NCBI GenBank assembly: GCA_964017145.1 | Contig: CAXHKQ010000319.1 | Coordinates: 1-11,970 of the forward strand | Origin: Agrocybe praecox | Taxonomy: Eukaryota; Basidiomycota; Agaricomycetes; Agaricales; Agrocybaceae | Direction: 5' to 3' | Length of the DNA stretch: 11,970 nucleotides | Part shown: piece by piece, positions 1 to 7,645 of the stretch | How the letters are laid out: each line of letters opens with the position of its first letter | How positions within the stretch are numbered: position 1 is the stretch's first letter | The notes under the pieces: model-generated | Databases searched by the model: none | The model's input: the letters and a program-made list of their open reading frames with translations, nothing else | Told to the model about the DNA's origin: nothing | Translations under genes and position numbers: made by a program

Positions 1-17
1 CGACCTGTTTCCGAACG
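1..17 (+). CDS. sim: sim exon (3' end of the bHLH-containing exon)
   Basis: Bases 2-16 read Asp-Leu-Phe-Pro-Asn. Base 17 (g) is the first base of a Gly codon, followed by the donor gtaagc at 18-23. Joined to the acceptor at 2405 this gives [13 protein letters not shown], which matches the conserved FP(D/E)G-LGEAWG stretch just after the bHLH of Sim proteins. In human SIM1 the exon boundary falls at this same Gly, as far as I recall. The phase-1 junction fits exactly. Only 17 bases of the exon are in the window, so the bHLH helices cannot be seen. Confidence 0.8.
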
Positions 18-3000
18 GTAAGCGAGAGCGATTGACGGAGAAAAAAATGATTGAATTGCGATAATAACCCATTTTGAGGTTGATCGACTAGAAACTTTGG
101 AATTTTTCGCAGGCAATTCTGAAATAGAAACCTCCTTTATGCCAAACAAATAAGTTAGATCGTGAACGCATACACATTTTATTTAACGCGATTCGATTTT
201 TATTTCGGTTGATCTCGTGCTTTGAAGAATAGATTCGGATTTGTGGGTTTCTTTTTTGTGAAAGCACAGTTCGGATGACTTTTTCCGGGTGAGGATAGGG
301 ATTTTAAAAAACTTTCAGATACACGATACTCGATAGGTGAGAAATTAATACTTTTCAGCACTCGCAACTTGTTTCCGAACTGTAAGTTAATCGATGACAA
401 ATCTCGAATTAATTGAATTGCAATTGAATTCTGCAACATACAAGTTACTGGTTGAAAAGTCTATATATGGGGTGCTTGAGACACATTAACCGGGTTGACA
501 GTGTGTGAATGAAGAGCCGAGTGCACCCCTCGAAAAAACACACACACACACATCCGCACAATCGCGTCAATGGGCCGGAAAAATCAAACCGCATCATCAC
601 CTCCGCCGCTCACAGCGAGGAGGAAAAACAACGAGCGACGTCGTCTCTCGTCTCTGGTTCATTGTTATGAATACCATATGTATTACTATTGCTGACATAA
701 GGAGGGGCGCGCGCACGCGTCGTCGGGAATAATTGCACAAGGCACAAGCAGCCGAGCAGCCAGAGAACGGCTCAGCAGGAGGGCTGGGGTGTGAGTTTGT
801 GTGAGTGTGATGCAACAAATTGTGCTGACACAGGGACAAATAACTACACCACTTTAAGTGCGTGTATGTGAGGCGGTCGTTTTTTTCTCCTCTCACTCCT
901 GTGGACCAGGATCATAAGAATTAGGAATAGGTCGAGTTCGAATCTGGCTATATCCTGAATCCTGACAGATAAATGCTAAAGTGTAATTATTCGGTAGTTC
1001 AAATTTAGGCCACACTTGCCCTAGATTCGAAGCATCCTGAAAATAATTGTATATAGTATTTTTTCAAAACCGCCCTTGCAGAGAAAATGTTCTGTTCATA
1101 CGTAGTTGTGGTATAATATATCTGCAAACGGTTTGCTTTCAAAGACCCAACATCTTGGAGATATAGATCCTAAAATTAAACGATTTAATGCCAAGATGTG
1201 TATTTGTGTAATCAAATAAAATACAGTTTGATGAGAATATTCACAAGTGTTCTGTTACGATTATTCAATGAATATCATCAAAATGTTCTTCGTCCGATTC
1301 CAATCTAATCAACCTGGTATGTGTGCGCCTATAACAATGCCGCCGCCAGCGATCACACACACATGGCTGTTCAGTCGGTCGGTCGGTCGGTGTTTTATGC
1401 TGCGCCACCCCCGCAATGGGTTGTTTGCGATTGCACGTCGTCGTCGTCGTCGGCACTTGAATCCGTACTTTACTAGTATATGCGACACAAAACGCAAGCC
1501 TTCGTCGTCTCGTCTCCGCAGTGAAGGGCGACTTTCCGGTAATTATATCCATGTAACATGTACACAAATGCTCAGCACAGCGGCACAGCCCAGTGATGCT
1601 GTGCAAGTGAACACAATGGATTTAATTGGGGAACAAACACGTGAAAAGTGTGCTGCAAGTTTGGCGGAGGAGGAGGAATGGATGGAAGGGTGGGGGCAGT
1701 GTGAGAAGGTGTGGCATCGTCTGGCGGCGCGTGCGCCCACCAACCGTCAACCGGCGGCGGCAGCGGCGGCAACCTTGCGCACGTGTGTGTGTGTAACACA
1801 CATGCAGGCATGGAAATAATGAGCCGATGCTGTGTGCATCGTTTATAATGATGCGATGATTTGGAAAGTGCATCGCGCGTCAATGCATAGAATCGTTGGA
1901 ATCGCGTTAGCTAGACCAATTTCATCAAATTTGAATCAAATTCCGAGATTATAAAACTAACTAGAAAATGGCTGTGAGTATAATTTCTAGTAATAGAGTC
2001 GTAACAAATTGAGGGCTAGAATTTCCATAATCATTTCTAGAAATATGCCTTCATTTCTTACTATGGACCTTCCTAAGCCGAAAAAGAAATCCGTCTCGCG
2101 GAGGTTTTATAATACCTTGTAAAGCTCAGAAATTACAGAACAAATAAATGTGAGTTCAATTTGAATTGGACAATACATTATAACATGCATCGCACGATTT
2201 TTTACGATTTACTTAGTGAGGTTTCCGGCTTCATCTATAAATGTTATTGGCTTAGGGAGTAATGAGAATCCAGAAGTAATAAATATAATTTCACAAGCTG
2301 CTAAGTTTAACACTATACTTGCTTTCAGAACTCACCTGTTTCTGGATACTAATGAAAACACTATCTAATCAGTGCAATTTATCTCCTAATCCACACCACA
2401 CCCAGGTCTCGGCGATCCATGGGGCTCACACACCTCTCCGCATCGCGACAGTCTCGGCAGCACCAACACCACCACCACACTATCCGCACAACACACACCC
2501 ACGCACGGCCTTTCCTCTCAGCAGCAGTAGCAGCACCAGCAGCAAATGCATCCAATGCATCCAATGCAGCAACAGCAGCAGCAACAGCACCAGAACCTCA
2601 ACCTCAATCACCAGCACCACCTCCAACAGCAGCAGCACCAACATCAGCAGCACAAAGCACCTCCTCCACCCGCCGGCGTCATCAAAGAACTGGGCTCTCA
2701 TCTCCTCCAGACCCTCGACGGCTTCATCTTCGTCGTCGACCCGGACGGCAAAATCATGTACATCAGCGAAACCGCCTCCGTGCATCTCGGCCTTTCCCAG
2801 GTCGAACTCACCGGCAACTCGATCTACGAGTACATCTGCCCGTACGATCAGGACGAGATGACCGCAGTGCTGTCGCTGCAGCCCACACAATTTGCCGCGC
2901 AGGCTTCGCAGGCGGCGGCAGCGGCGGCTGCGGCAGCGGCGGCGGTGGCCAATGGCGGATCGAGTGCCGGGAGTACGACGAGTGCTCAGGTGGCGGCGTT

Positions 3001-6000
3001 GGATGGGGATTCGGATGATTCGTCGTTGTTCAGGTAGGCGGTTGCGCATTCACTTTGGTGTTTAATGATTCAGGTTTATCCGTTCGATTCCGTTTGAATT
3101 TATTGAATCAATTCATCCGTGCACATTCAGATTGGAATTCATTGTTTCGTGTTCATCCTTTCGATTACGTTCCAATTCATTGACTTAATTTATCCGTTCC
3201 AATTAATTGATTCATGTCATCCATTCCATTCGAATTCGCATCTATTCCGTTCATTCGTTCTATTTCGAGTTGTTTAGGTTCAATTCATAATTTTAGATGT
3301 GTTATGAAAAGAGACGATTGTTAAATATGTATTTGTCTTTCGGGCTAAATAATATCCAGTGATTCATTTCTTATTGAATCGATTGATACATGACCCAATA
3401 ATGCGAACAAACGGATAATGAATCAGTTCATCGCCGTTCATTCGAATAATTTACAAACTCACTCATCTTCTCCTCTCTTCACTGTTCAGGCACCAGCAAC
3501 AGCAGCACCAACTCGGCCACGGCCAGCAGTTCATCTGCAGCATGAATGGCGAACAAACCGCCGGTCCATTCAACCCGAACAATCCCCACCAGCAGCCGCA
3601 TCCCAGCCACCCGCACCACCATCATCACCATCACCATCATCACCATCATCAGCAGCACCACGCCAATCATGGCGCCGCCGCGGCCGCCTTCGGTGGCCAC
3701 GTGCAGATCATCGAGATCGAACGCACGTTCTTCTTGCGCATGAAATGCGTGCTGGCGAAGCGAAATGCCGGACTGACGTCGAATGGATTCAAGGTCATTC
3801 ACTGTTCCGGCTATCTGAAGGCGAGCGTGTACAAGTCGGAGGATGGGTACACGTGCGTGAAGAATTTGGGGCTGGTGGCGGTTGGGCATTCGTTGCCGCC
3901 GTCGGCGATCACGGAGATCAAGCTGCACGCGAATATGTTCATGTTCAGGGCGAGCGAGGATTTGAAGCTGATCTTTTTGGATGCGAGGTGAGTTTGAGTG
4001 GCGAGTGGAAGATATGATTTTTTAAGTTGAAATTATTTTGAAAAATGTCGCTATTTCTGGCGAACATGCAAACAAATTGAATGTTCAATGTAATTATCAA
4101 TTTTTTTAACTGTCAGTCACTGAATTAGGTGTTGAATTTTGAAATTTGGTTGCTATTTTTATATTGACATGTTTCATGTTTCTGCTAACAAGACATTCGA
4201 ACTCTGAACAACGATTTCAATTTATTGAGACCGTTTCCGTTATTTTTGAATATCGTTAATCAATAAATAACTCGTTATCTTGAACCCCTCCTTTCGAAGT
4301 CGTACACTTTCGTTCCTCAGTATCATATTATTTACCGGAAGTACATAACGCCGCGTGCGTGCGTATGTATCTACTGCGCTTGTTACACATCCGAAAAAAG
4401 AGGGAGGTGTGTTGTTCTGCTGCTGCTGCTGCGTGTTGTCGGTGGCTTTGCAGCCACGCGTGAACGCGCGACACGCGGCATTGACAAATATTTACCATCA
4501 CTTTGCAATGAATTACCGGCGTAAATCTCCGGAACGTGACGTATCTGGGTGTTGTGCTTTCTTTTCGGCCACACCATGCCGCTTCGTCTGTATGGCGGCG
4601 TTTGAACCAATGACGAGTCGTCGTCGTTGGCGTCGACGGTCGTCGGTCGTTGTACCAGCGCACCAGAAAAACACTCTCGGAAAAAAACAAAAATAAACGG
4701 GGCCACGCGTCGTGCAACAATACCAAAGTGCATGCACGCACGCTGCCATTCGGGGATTAGCGCAAGCGCTCTCGACTACTGTACTCGTTGTCTTGGTGTG
4801 AATTATACTGATTGAATATTTTTCGGTTTTATTGTCTGAATAGGGTGACGCAGCTGACGGGCTACGAGCCGCAGGATCTGATTGAGAAAACCCTGTACCA
4901 GTACGTGCATGCGGCCGATATCCTGCACATCCGGCACTCGCATCTGATGTGTAAGTATTGCTTTTCATATGTAACATAAAAGAATACAGTTTGACGAATA
5001 ATAACAAAATATCTACCATTTATTTAAAATAATATGTCCGCTCTCTGGATTAGGTCGGTTCATCAGTTCATCAGTTTTGATTGAACTTTTGTCATTCGCA
5101 TTTTTGTGCAAATCTAATACTTTTGTTGTGTTCATAAATAATATCACAATTTTAATTATCAATTGCTAATTTGATATAAATTCATATAAGAAAAAGTCAC
5201 GCCCAAAATATGTGTTATTTCAACAGTCACTAATCTCCGCAATTCCACTCCTACCCTCCCTCCCTCCTCCCCGCACAGTACTCGTCAAAGGCCAAGTGAC
5301 CACGCGCTACTTCCGCTTCCTCACCAAGGGCGGCGGCTGGACCTGGATCCAGTCCTACGCCACCGTCGTCGTCAACACCCGGTCCTCGCGGCAGCGCTGC
5401 ATCGTCAGCGTCAACTACGTGCTCAGCGAGCAGGAGGCGCGCTCGCTGTGCCTGAACGAGTCGCAGGGCGCCGGCAGCGCCAGCTCCCTACCTTCAGCCG
5501 TTCCATCGCCGGCCGCCTTGAGCGCCGCCGCCGCGGCCACCGAGCAGCTGCAGCGGGCCGCCTCGGCGCAAATCGCATCGACGCCAGCGACGCCATCGTC
5601 GACGACATCTCCGATGCAAACGCTGCCGGCGATGCGACCGGCCAGCTCTGCCGCGTCTCTGGTTCAAGTGCCTCAACAGCAGCTGCTCAACGAACGCAGC
5701 CACAGTGGCGGCATCGTGACGCCAGCTTCATCCGTGTCATCGGTGGCTTCGTCAGTTCGTTCGCAACAGCAGCAGCTCCATCCGATGCGTAGGGCGGCTT
5801 CGCTGTCGCCCGTTGTTGCGGTGCCCACCTCGGCGAATGCCACGACTGCCATGCAACCCAGTCATCCGACGGGGGCGACAACAACAACGACGAATATGCA
5901 ACAACAGCACGTTGTGAACAACAACCATTTGGAGGAGTGCGGCATGTCGATGCATTCAACCGCGGAGCAAAAGGCCCAAGTGTTGCAGCCACTTTCGCCC

Positions 6001-7038
6001 GATCTGGTTACCATTGAGGCTACGTTCTACGAGCAACAACAACACCAACAACATCACAACTTCGTCGATCAGCAGTATGCGAGCAACAGCAATATGCAAC
6101 ATCAACAGCCGATGCTCGCGCACGATCCGATGCTCGGCGATATGTTGCAGCATAACCAGCACCAGCATCACCATGCCGAAACGTCCGCGCACAACGGTAG
6201 TGGTAGCGTCATCCAGGCGCTGCACAGCTTCGTCGCCGACACACCACCAACAACAACATCGACGCCACTGTACCAGTATCACTACGATCAACATCAGGCT
6301 GCCGATGGTCCTTTGCACATGGACTCGTCGCCTTATTATCAGCAACAGCATCAGCAACATCAGCAGTACGATGAGATGCATCCAGCCGCCGGCGGACAGC
6401 ATCAGCAACAGCAACAACATCAGCACCAGCAACATCAACACCAACAGCACATGCATGCGGATGCGATCATCATGCGACCGTATTCGGCCAGTTCGACTTC
6501 GAACAGTTGCAGCAGCATCGATAGCAGTCCGATGGAACAGCATCAGCATCACCAGCAACAAATGCATCAACACCAGCATCAACAACAACACCACCACCAG
6601 CAGCAACAGCACCAACAACAGCAGCATATGACGGCGAATTTCGAGGATGTAGGCATGTCACAGCATCAAATGCTGGGAACGGATGACTTTGGCCACTGTT
6701 TCCGACAGCAGCAGCCTCAGCATTACGAAGATATGCACGGATGTTTCGCGGATACACCGAACTCGGTGATTATTAACGAGGAAAACGTGCTGACACAACT
6801 GAGTTGCGATCAGACAATGCACCATCAACAGCAGCAGCACCACCACAATTTGCAGCAACATTTGCCACAGCAGCAGCAGCAGCACGAGTCGAGCTTGAAC
6901 AACAATGTGGCTGGCCATCAGTATGCGAGCGTGATTGTCGAACCGACGAGCAGTTTTCAGCTGCTGGGCAACGGATTCGTGGCGGGTGGAGCCGGAGCTT
7001 CGGCGGCTCAAAGCCAATTTGCGGCCTCTGAGACGTAA
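1..7038 (+). CDS. sim: single-minded (Sim) bHLH-PAS transcription factor, 5'-partial, five exons in window
   Basis: The coding join is <1-17, 2406-3033, 3490-3987, 4844-4950 and 5279-7038, giving 1002 codons before the TAA, one of which is an internal TAG (2528-2530). Seen in order: the end of the bHLH exon (DLFPN, then GLGDPWGS, matching the FPDG-LGEAWG join of Sim proteins); PAS-A starting [17 protein letters not shown]; the core [17 protein letters not shown] and [34 protein letters not shown] with [37 protein letters not shown] and [10 protein letters not shown]; then a Gln/His-rich tail of about 530 residues. These motifs fit Sim/SIM1/SIM2 much better than trachealess, whose PAS-A is clearly different. 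In this family the protein is nuclear, dimerises with Tango/ARNT and binds ACGTG-core sites to specify CNS midline cells. The protein is much longer than Drosophila Sim (roughly 650-700 residues) because of low-complexity inserts. The bHLH and start codon lie outside the window. Confidence 0.92.
365..421 (+). repeat. Diverged direct duplicate of the sim exon/donor boundary (copy of about 1-59)
   Basis: TGTTTCCGAAC followed by one base and GTAAG occurs at 6-22 and again at 370-386 (offset 364), so 16 of 17 bases match. ATTGAATTGC recurs at 50-59 and 412-421 with a 2-bp shift, and GACs near 33 and 395 also align. The copy reads N-L-F-P-N in the frame matching DLFPN of the real exon. It carries a donor-like gtaagt (382-387) and has an acceptor-like aatacttttcag just upstream (ending at 358), so it resembles a 23-nt exon. 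Including it would shift the sim frame, so it is more likely a relic or decoy than a used exon. Confidence 0.65.
539..552. repeat. (CA)7 microsatellite
   Basis: Seven CA units follow an A-run in the first sim intron. It is ordinary simple sequence inside the first GC-richer island. Confidence 0.85.
1375..1390. repeat. (TCGG)4 tetranucleotide repeat
   Basis: Four perfect TCGG units lie in the intronic GC-richer island. Confidence 0.9.
1436..1450. repeat. (CGT)5 trinucleotide repeat
   Basis: Five CGT units in the intron create the Arg runs seen in the translated frames there. Confidence 0.9.
1783..1794. repeat. (GT)6 microsatellite
   Basis: Six GT units follow a GCAC, downstream of a GGC/GCA-rich stretch (1753-1770). 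Confidence 0.85.
2406..3033 (+). CDS. sim: sim exon: bHLH-PAS linker, Gln-rich tract, first part of PAS-A, Ala-rich insert
   Basis: The acceptor is cacacccag ending at 2405; the donor is cag|gtaggc at 3034. The exon enters in phase 1 and leaves in phase 2. It encodes [15 protein letters not shown], a Ser/Thr-rich stretch, a Gln/His/Met-rich tract (about 2510-2660), [10 protein letters not shown], and then PAS-A from [13 protein letters not shown] (from about 2687) through [25 protein letters not shown] to [10 protein letters not shown] (about 2880). The end is Ala/Gly/Ser-rich (2881-3033) and closes with DSDDSSLF plus a split Arg codon. Oddity: an in-frame TAG at 2528-2530 lies in a run of CAG codons. 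The frame on both sides of it is Sim-like, so this looks like one substitution (CAG to TAG) or an error rather than a wrong exon call. The linker is about 90 residues, far longer than the roughly 10-20 residues in fly or human Sim. Confidence 0.87.
2528..2530 (+). other. sim: In-frame TAG stop within the sim poly-Gln tract
   Basis: The codons around it read CAG CAG CAG TAG CAG CAC CAG CAG CAA, in the frame that links LGDPWGS upstream to PAS-A downstream. The frame is fixed by the phase-1 junction 17/2406 and by the PAS-A frame. A single C-to-T change from CAG would produce it. Candidate explanations are a sequencing error in a repeat, a null allele, stop readthrough (Gln is commonly inserted at UAG), or use of a downstream acceptor that skips the tract. 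Confidence 0.85.
3034..3489 (+). other. sim: sim intron (456 bp) within the PAS-A-coding region
   Basis: The donor is gtaggc and the acceptor cttcactgttcag. The intron is AT-rich and dominated on its left side by a degenerate tandem repeat (listed separately). There is no gene in it. The retained-intron frame stops at once at 3035-3037. Confidence 0.88.
3075..3245. repeat. Degenerate tandem repeat, period about 37-40 bp
   Basis: Units begin TT(C/T)ATCC(G/T)TTCGATT at 3075, 3112, 3152, 3189 and (shorter, TCATCCATTCCATTCGAATT) 3217, each followed by a variant of TTGAATTCATTGA. Spacings are 37, 40, 37 and 28 bp. Unit identity is moderate, suggesting an old minisatellite expansion inside the intron. 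A related piece (TTCATCGCCGTTCATTCGAA) appears near 3427. Confidence 0.65.
3490..3987 (+). CDS. sim: sim exon: His/Gln-rich insert, conserved inter-PAS core, start of PAS-B
   Basis: The acceptor is a good pyrimidine tract ending ctgttcag at 3489; the donor is gag|gtgagt at 3988, close to consensus. The exon starts by completing an Arg codon and ends in phase 2. It begins [16 protein letters not shown], continues with Asn/Pro/His-rich sequence and a run of 12 consecutive His codons (3614-3649, mixed CAC/CAT), then AAAAAFGGH. From about 3703 the sequence is strongly conserved Sim: [75 protein letters not shown]. The last part opens PAS-B. His runs are known in some nuclear proteins to favour nuclear-speckle localisation; whether that applies here is unknown. 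Confidence 0.92.
3988..4843 (+). other. sim: sim intron (856 bp) inside PAS-B
   Basis: The donor is gtgagt and the acceptor ctgaatag. The first 350 bp are AT-rich. From about 4340 to 4800 the sequence is GC-richer with CTG and CGT simple repeats. Open frames of 110-170 codons occur on both strands there, but none shows a recognisable domain and they overlap each other, so they are not called. The CACGCGTCGT motif at 4704-4713 also occurs in the first intron (714-723). Confidence 0.85.
4417..4431. repeat. (CTG)5 trinucleotide repeat
   Basis: Five CTG units lie in the third visible sim intron, at the start of its GC-richer island. Confidence 0.9.
4844..4950 (+). CDS. sim: sim exon: central PAS-B
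   Basis: The acceptor is ctgaatag at 4843 and the donor is atgt|gtaagt at 4951. The 107-nt exon completes an Arg codon, reads [20 protein letters not shown] followed by [15 protein letters not shown], and ends with one base of a Leu codon. [15 protein letters not shown] is a hallmark of Sim PAS-B. Phases 2 in and 1 out match the neighbouring exons exactly, giving LDARVTQL on the left and HLMLLVKGQ on the right. Confidence 0.93.
4951..5278 (+). other. sim: sim intron (328 bp) inside PAS-B
   Basis: The donor is gtaagt. The acceptor is preceded by an unusually long C/T tract (about 5246-5275) and ends gcacag. The rest is AT-rich and nothing else is seen. Confidence 0.9.
5279..7038 (+). CDS. sim: sim terminal exon: end of PAS-B and Gln/His-rich C-terminus
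   Basis: The acceptor follows a long pyrimidine run (about 5246-5278, ending gcacag). The exon completes a Leu codon, then reads [20 protein letters not shown] and [20 protein letters not shown], which closes PAS-B at about 5450. The remaining 530 or so residues are low complexity. There is a Ser/Ala/Pro-rich part (about 5460-5860), then Gln/His-rich tracts (densest at about 6030-6180, 6335-6450, 6535-6630 and 6820-6890) separated by less repetitive pieces such as [15 protein letters not shown] and [21 protein letters not shown]. In this family the C-terminus holds transactivation or repression functions, and Gln-rich tracts fit an activation domain by inference. TAA at 7036-7038. Gln codons mix CAA and CAG, so long pure repeats are limited. 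Confidence 0.92.
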
Positions 7039-7564
7039 AATATAGGCGACGACCGGCGATGATGTTTGAAGTTTGAATCAGATTCAACACATAACAATAA
7101 GTAGTTAAGGACGGATTTTAGGATGAGCGAGAGAATCCGGCGAAGGTATTAATGTTGGGTGGGACCGCACAATAATTGTCGACATTGAATATAATTCGAT
7201 TGTAAATAGAATTGTAATTGTGTAAAAAAGAAATATGTATAATTATAAACCTTTCGCGATTATATTCTGATAACATGTTATTCAATACAATTTACATTTT
7301 TGAGGACTTCCTGGTGGTTGGTTGGTGGTATAATCATATACTTTTTTTTTATCAACTTGTGTCTTGTGCGCTGTGCCGTCACAGTTCAACAAAGTAACGG
7401 ATAACAATATAAAACAAAATAAGAAACGAAATCTACGCATCAGAATTTAACAAACAATGTGCGAACCCAAAATCGTCGATAATTTTGCGCCCACCCAATA
7501 GCATACTGGAGATTCGGATCCACGATATATATTTATTCGTTACCGTCTAAGTGCGTGTGTGTGT

Positions 7565-7570
7565 AATAAA
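7565..7570 (+). promoter_or_regulatory. AATAAA polyadenylation signal (alternative, proximal)
   Basis: Canonical hexamer right after a short GT run, 527 bp after the sim stop codon. It could give a slightly shorter transcript. Confidence 0.4.
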
Positions 7571-7617
7571 ATAATCGTCTATAGGAATTGTAAAGCGACC
7601 GAACTTTCGAATTGTAC

Positions 7618-7623
7618 AATAAA
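7618..7623 (+). promoter_or_regulatory. AATAAA polyadenylation signal (likely the main one)
   Basis: Canonical hexamer 580 bp after the sim stop, with T/G-rich sequence downstream. An alternative proximal hexamer lies at 7565-7570. Confidence 0.55.
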
Positions 7624-7645
7624 GAAACCCCAAACAAGCAACATT

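Larger units (their letters stand above)
18..2405 (+). other. sim: sim intron (2388 bp) between the bHLH and PAS-A exons
   Basis: The intron runs from donor gtaagc (18) to acceptor cacacccag (2405), with a possible branch site ctaat near 2386. It is mostly AT-rich. Two GC-richer stretches (about 500-900 and 1300-1830) hold microsatellites and many CpG. Long open frames there, such as 1247-1819 on the + strand and several opposite it, have Arg, Ala or His runs typical of translated simple repeats and match no family I know. I therefore call no gene. A diverged copy of the exon/donor boundary sits at 365-421. No second bHLH is visible. Confidence 0.8.
7039..7645 (+). other. sim: sim 3' untranslated region (approximate end)
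   Basis: This AT-rich sequence follows the TAA. AATAAA hexamers at 7565-7570 and 7618-7623 are plausible poly(A) signals. The second is followed within about 20-50 bp by T/G-containing sequence (near 7645-7660), so cleavage near 7635-7650 is the simplest guess. A further AATAAA lies at 7791. The exact end cannot be told from sequence alone. Confidence 0.6.

Noticed and set aside
462..502. TATATATG followed by ACAGTG about 38 bp later, as a second (late) sim promoter
   Set aside because: TATA-like strings are common in AT-rich introns, the spacing is longer than the usual 30 bp, and there is no clear initiator or following coding exon.
1638..1643. CACGTG / ACGTG cores (1638, about 1780, about 4535) as Sim-Tango autoregulatory sites
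   Set aside because: The number of ACGTG cores in non-coding sequence is not above chance for about 5 kb on two strands, and they are not clustered.
1247..1819. Open frame of 190 codons on the + strand in the first sim intron
   Set aside because: It is made of translated simple repeats (Arg, Ala, Glu runs), matches no known family, contains no bHLH, overlaps equally long frames on the other strand, and lies in a well-supported intron.
2419..3049. Alternative-frame ORFs overlapping the PAS-A exon (+ and - strands)
   Set aside because: The PAS-A motif and matching splice phases fix the frame; the others are shadows of CAG/CAC and GCG repeats.
4355..5019. Open frames of 110-170 codons on both strands in the PAS-B intron, one running across the real 107-nt exon
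   Set aside because: No domain, mutual overlap and simple-repeat composition. The only coding signal there is sim exon 4844-4950 on the + strand.
5956..6627. 223-codon minus-strand frame rich in Leu/Val/Met, resembling a membrane protein
   Set aside because: It is the antisense shadow of CAR/CAY (Gln/His) codons of sim; CTG/TTG and ATG on the reverse strand create false hydrophobic runs.
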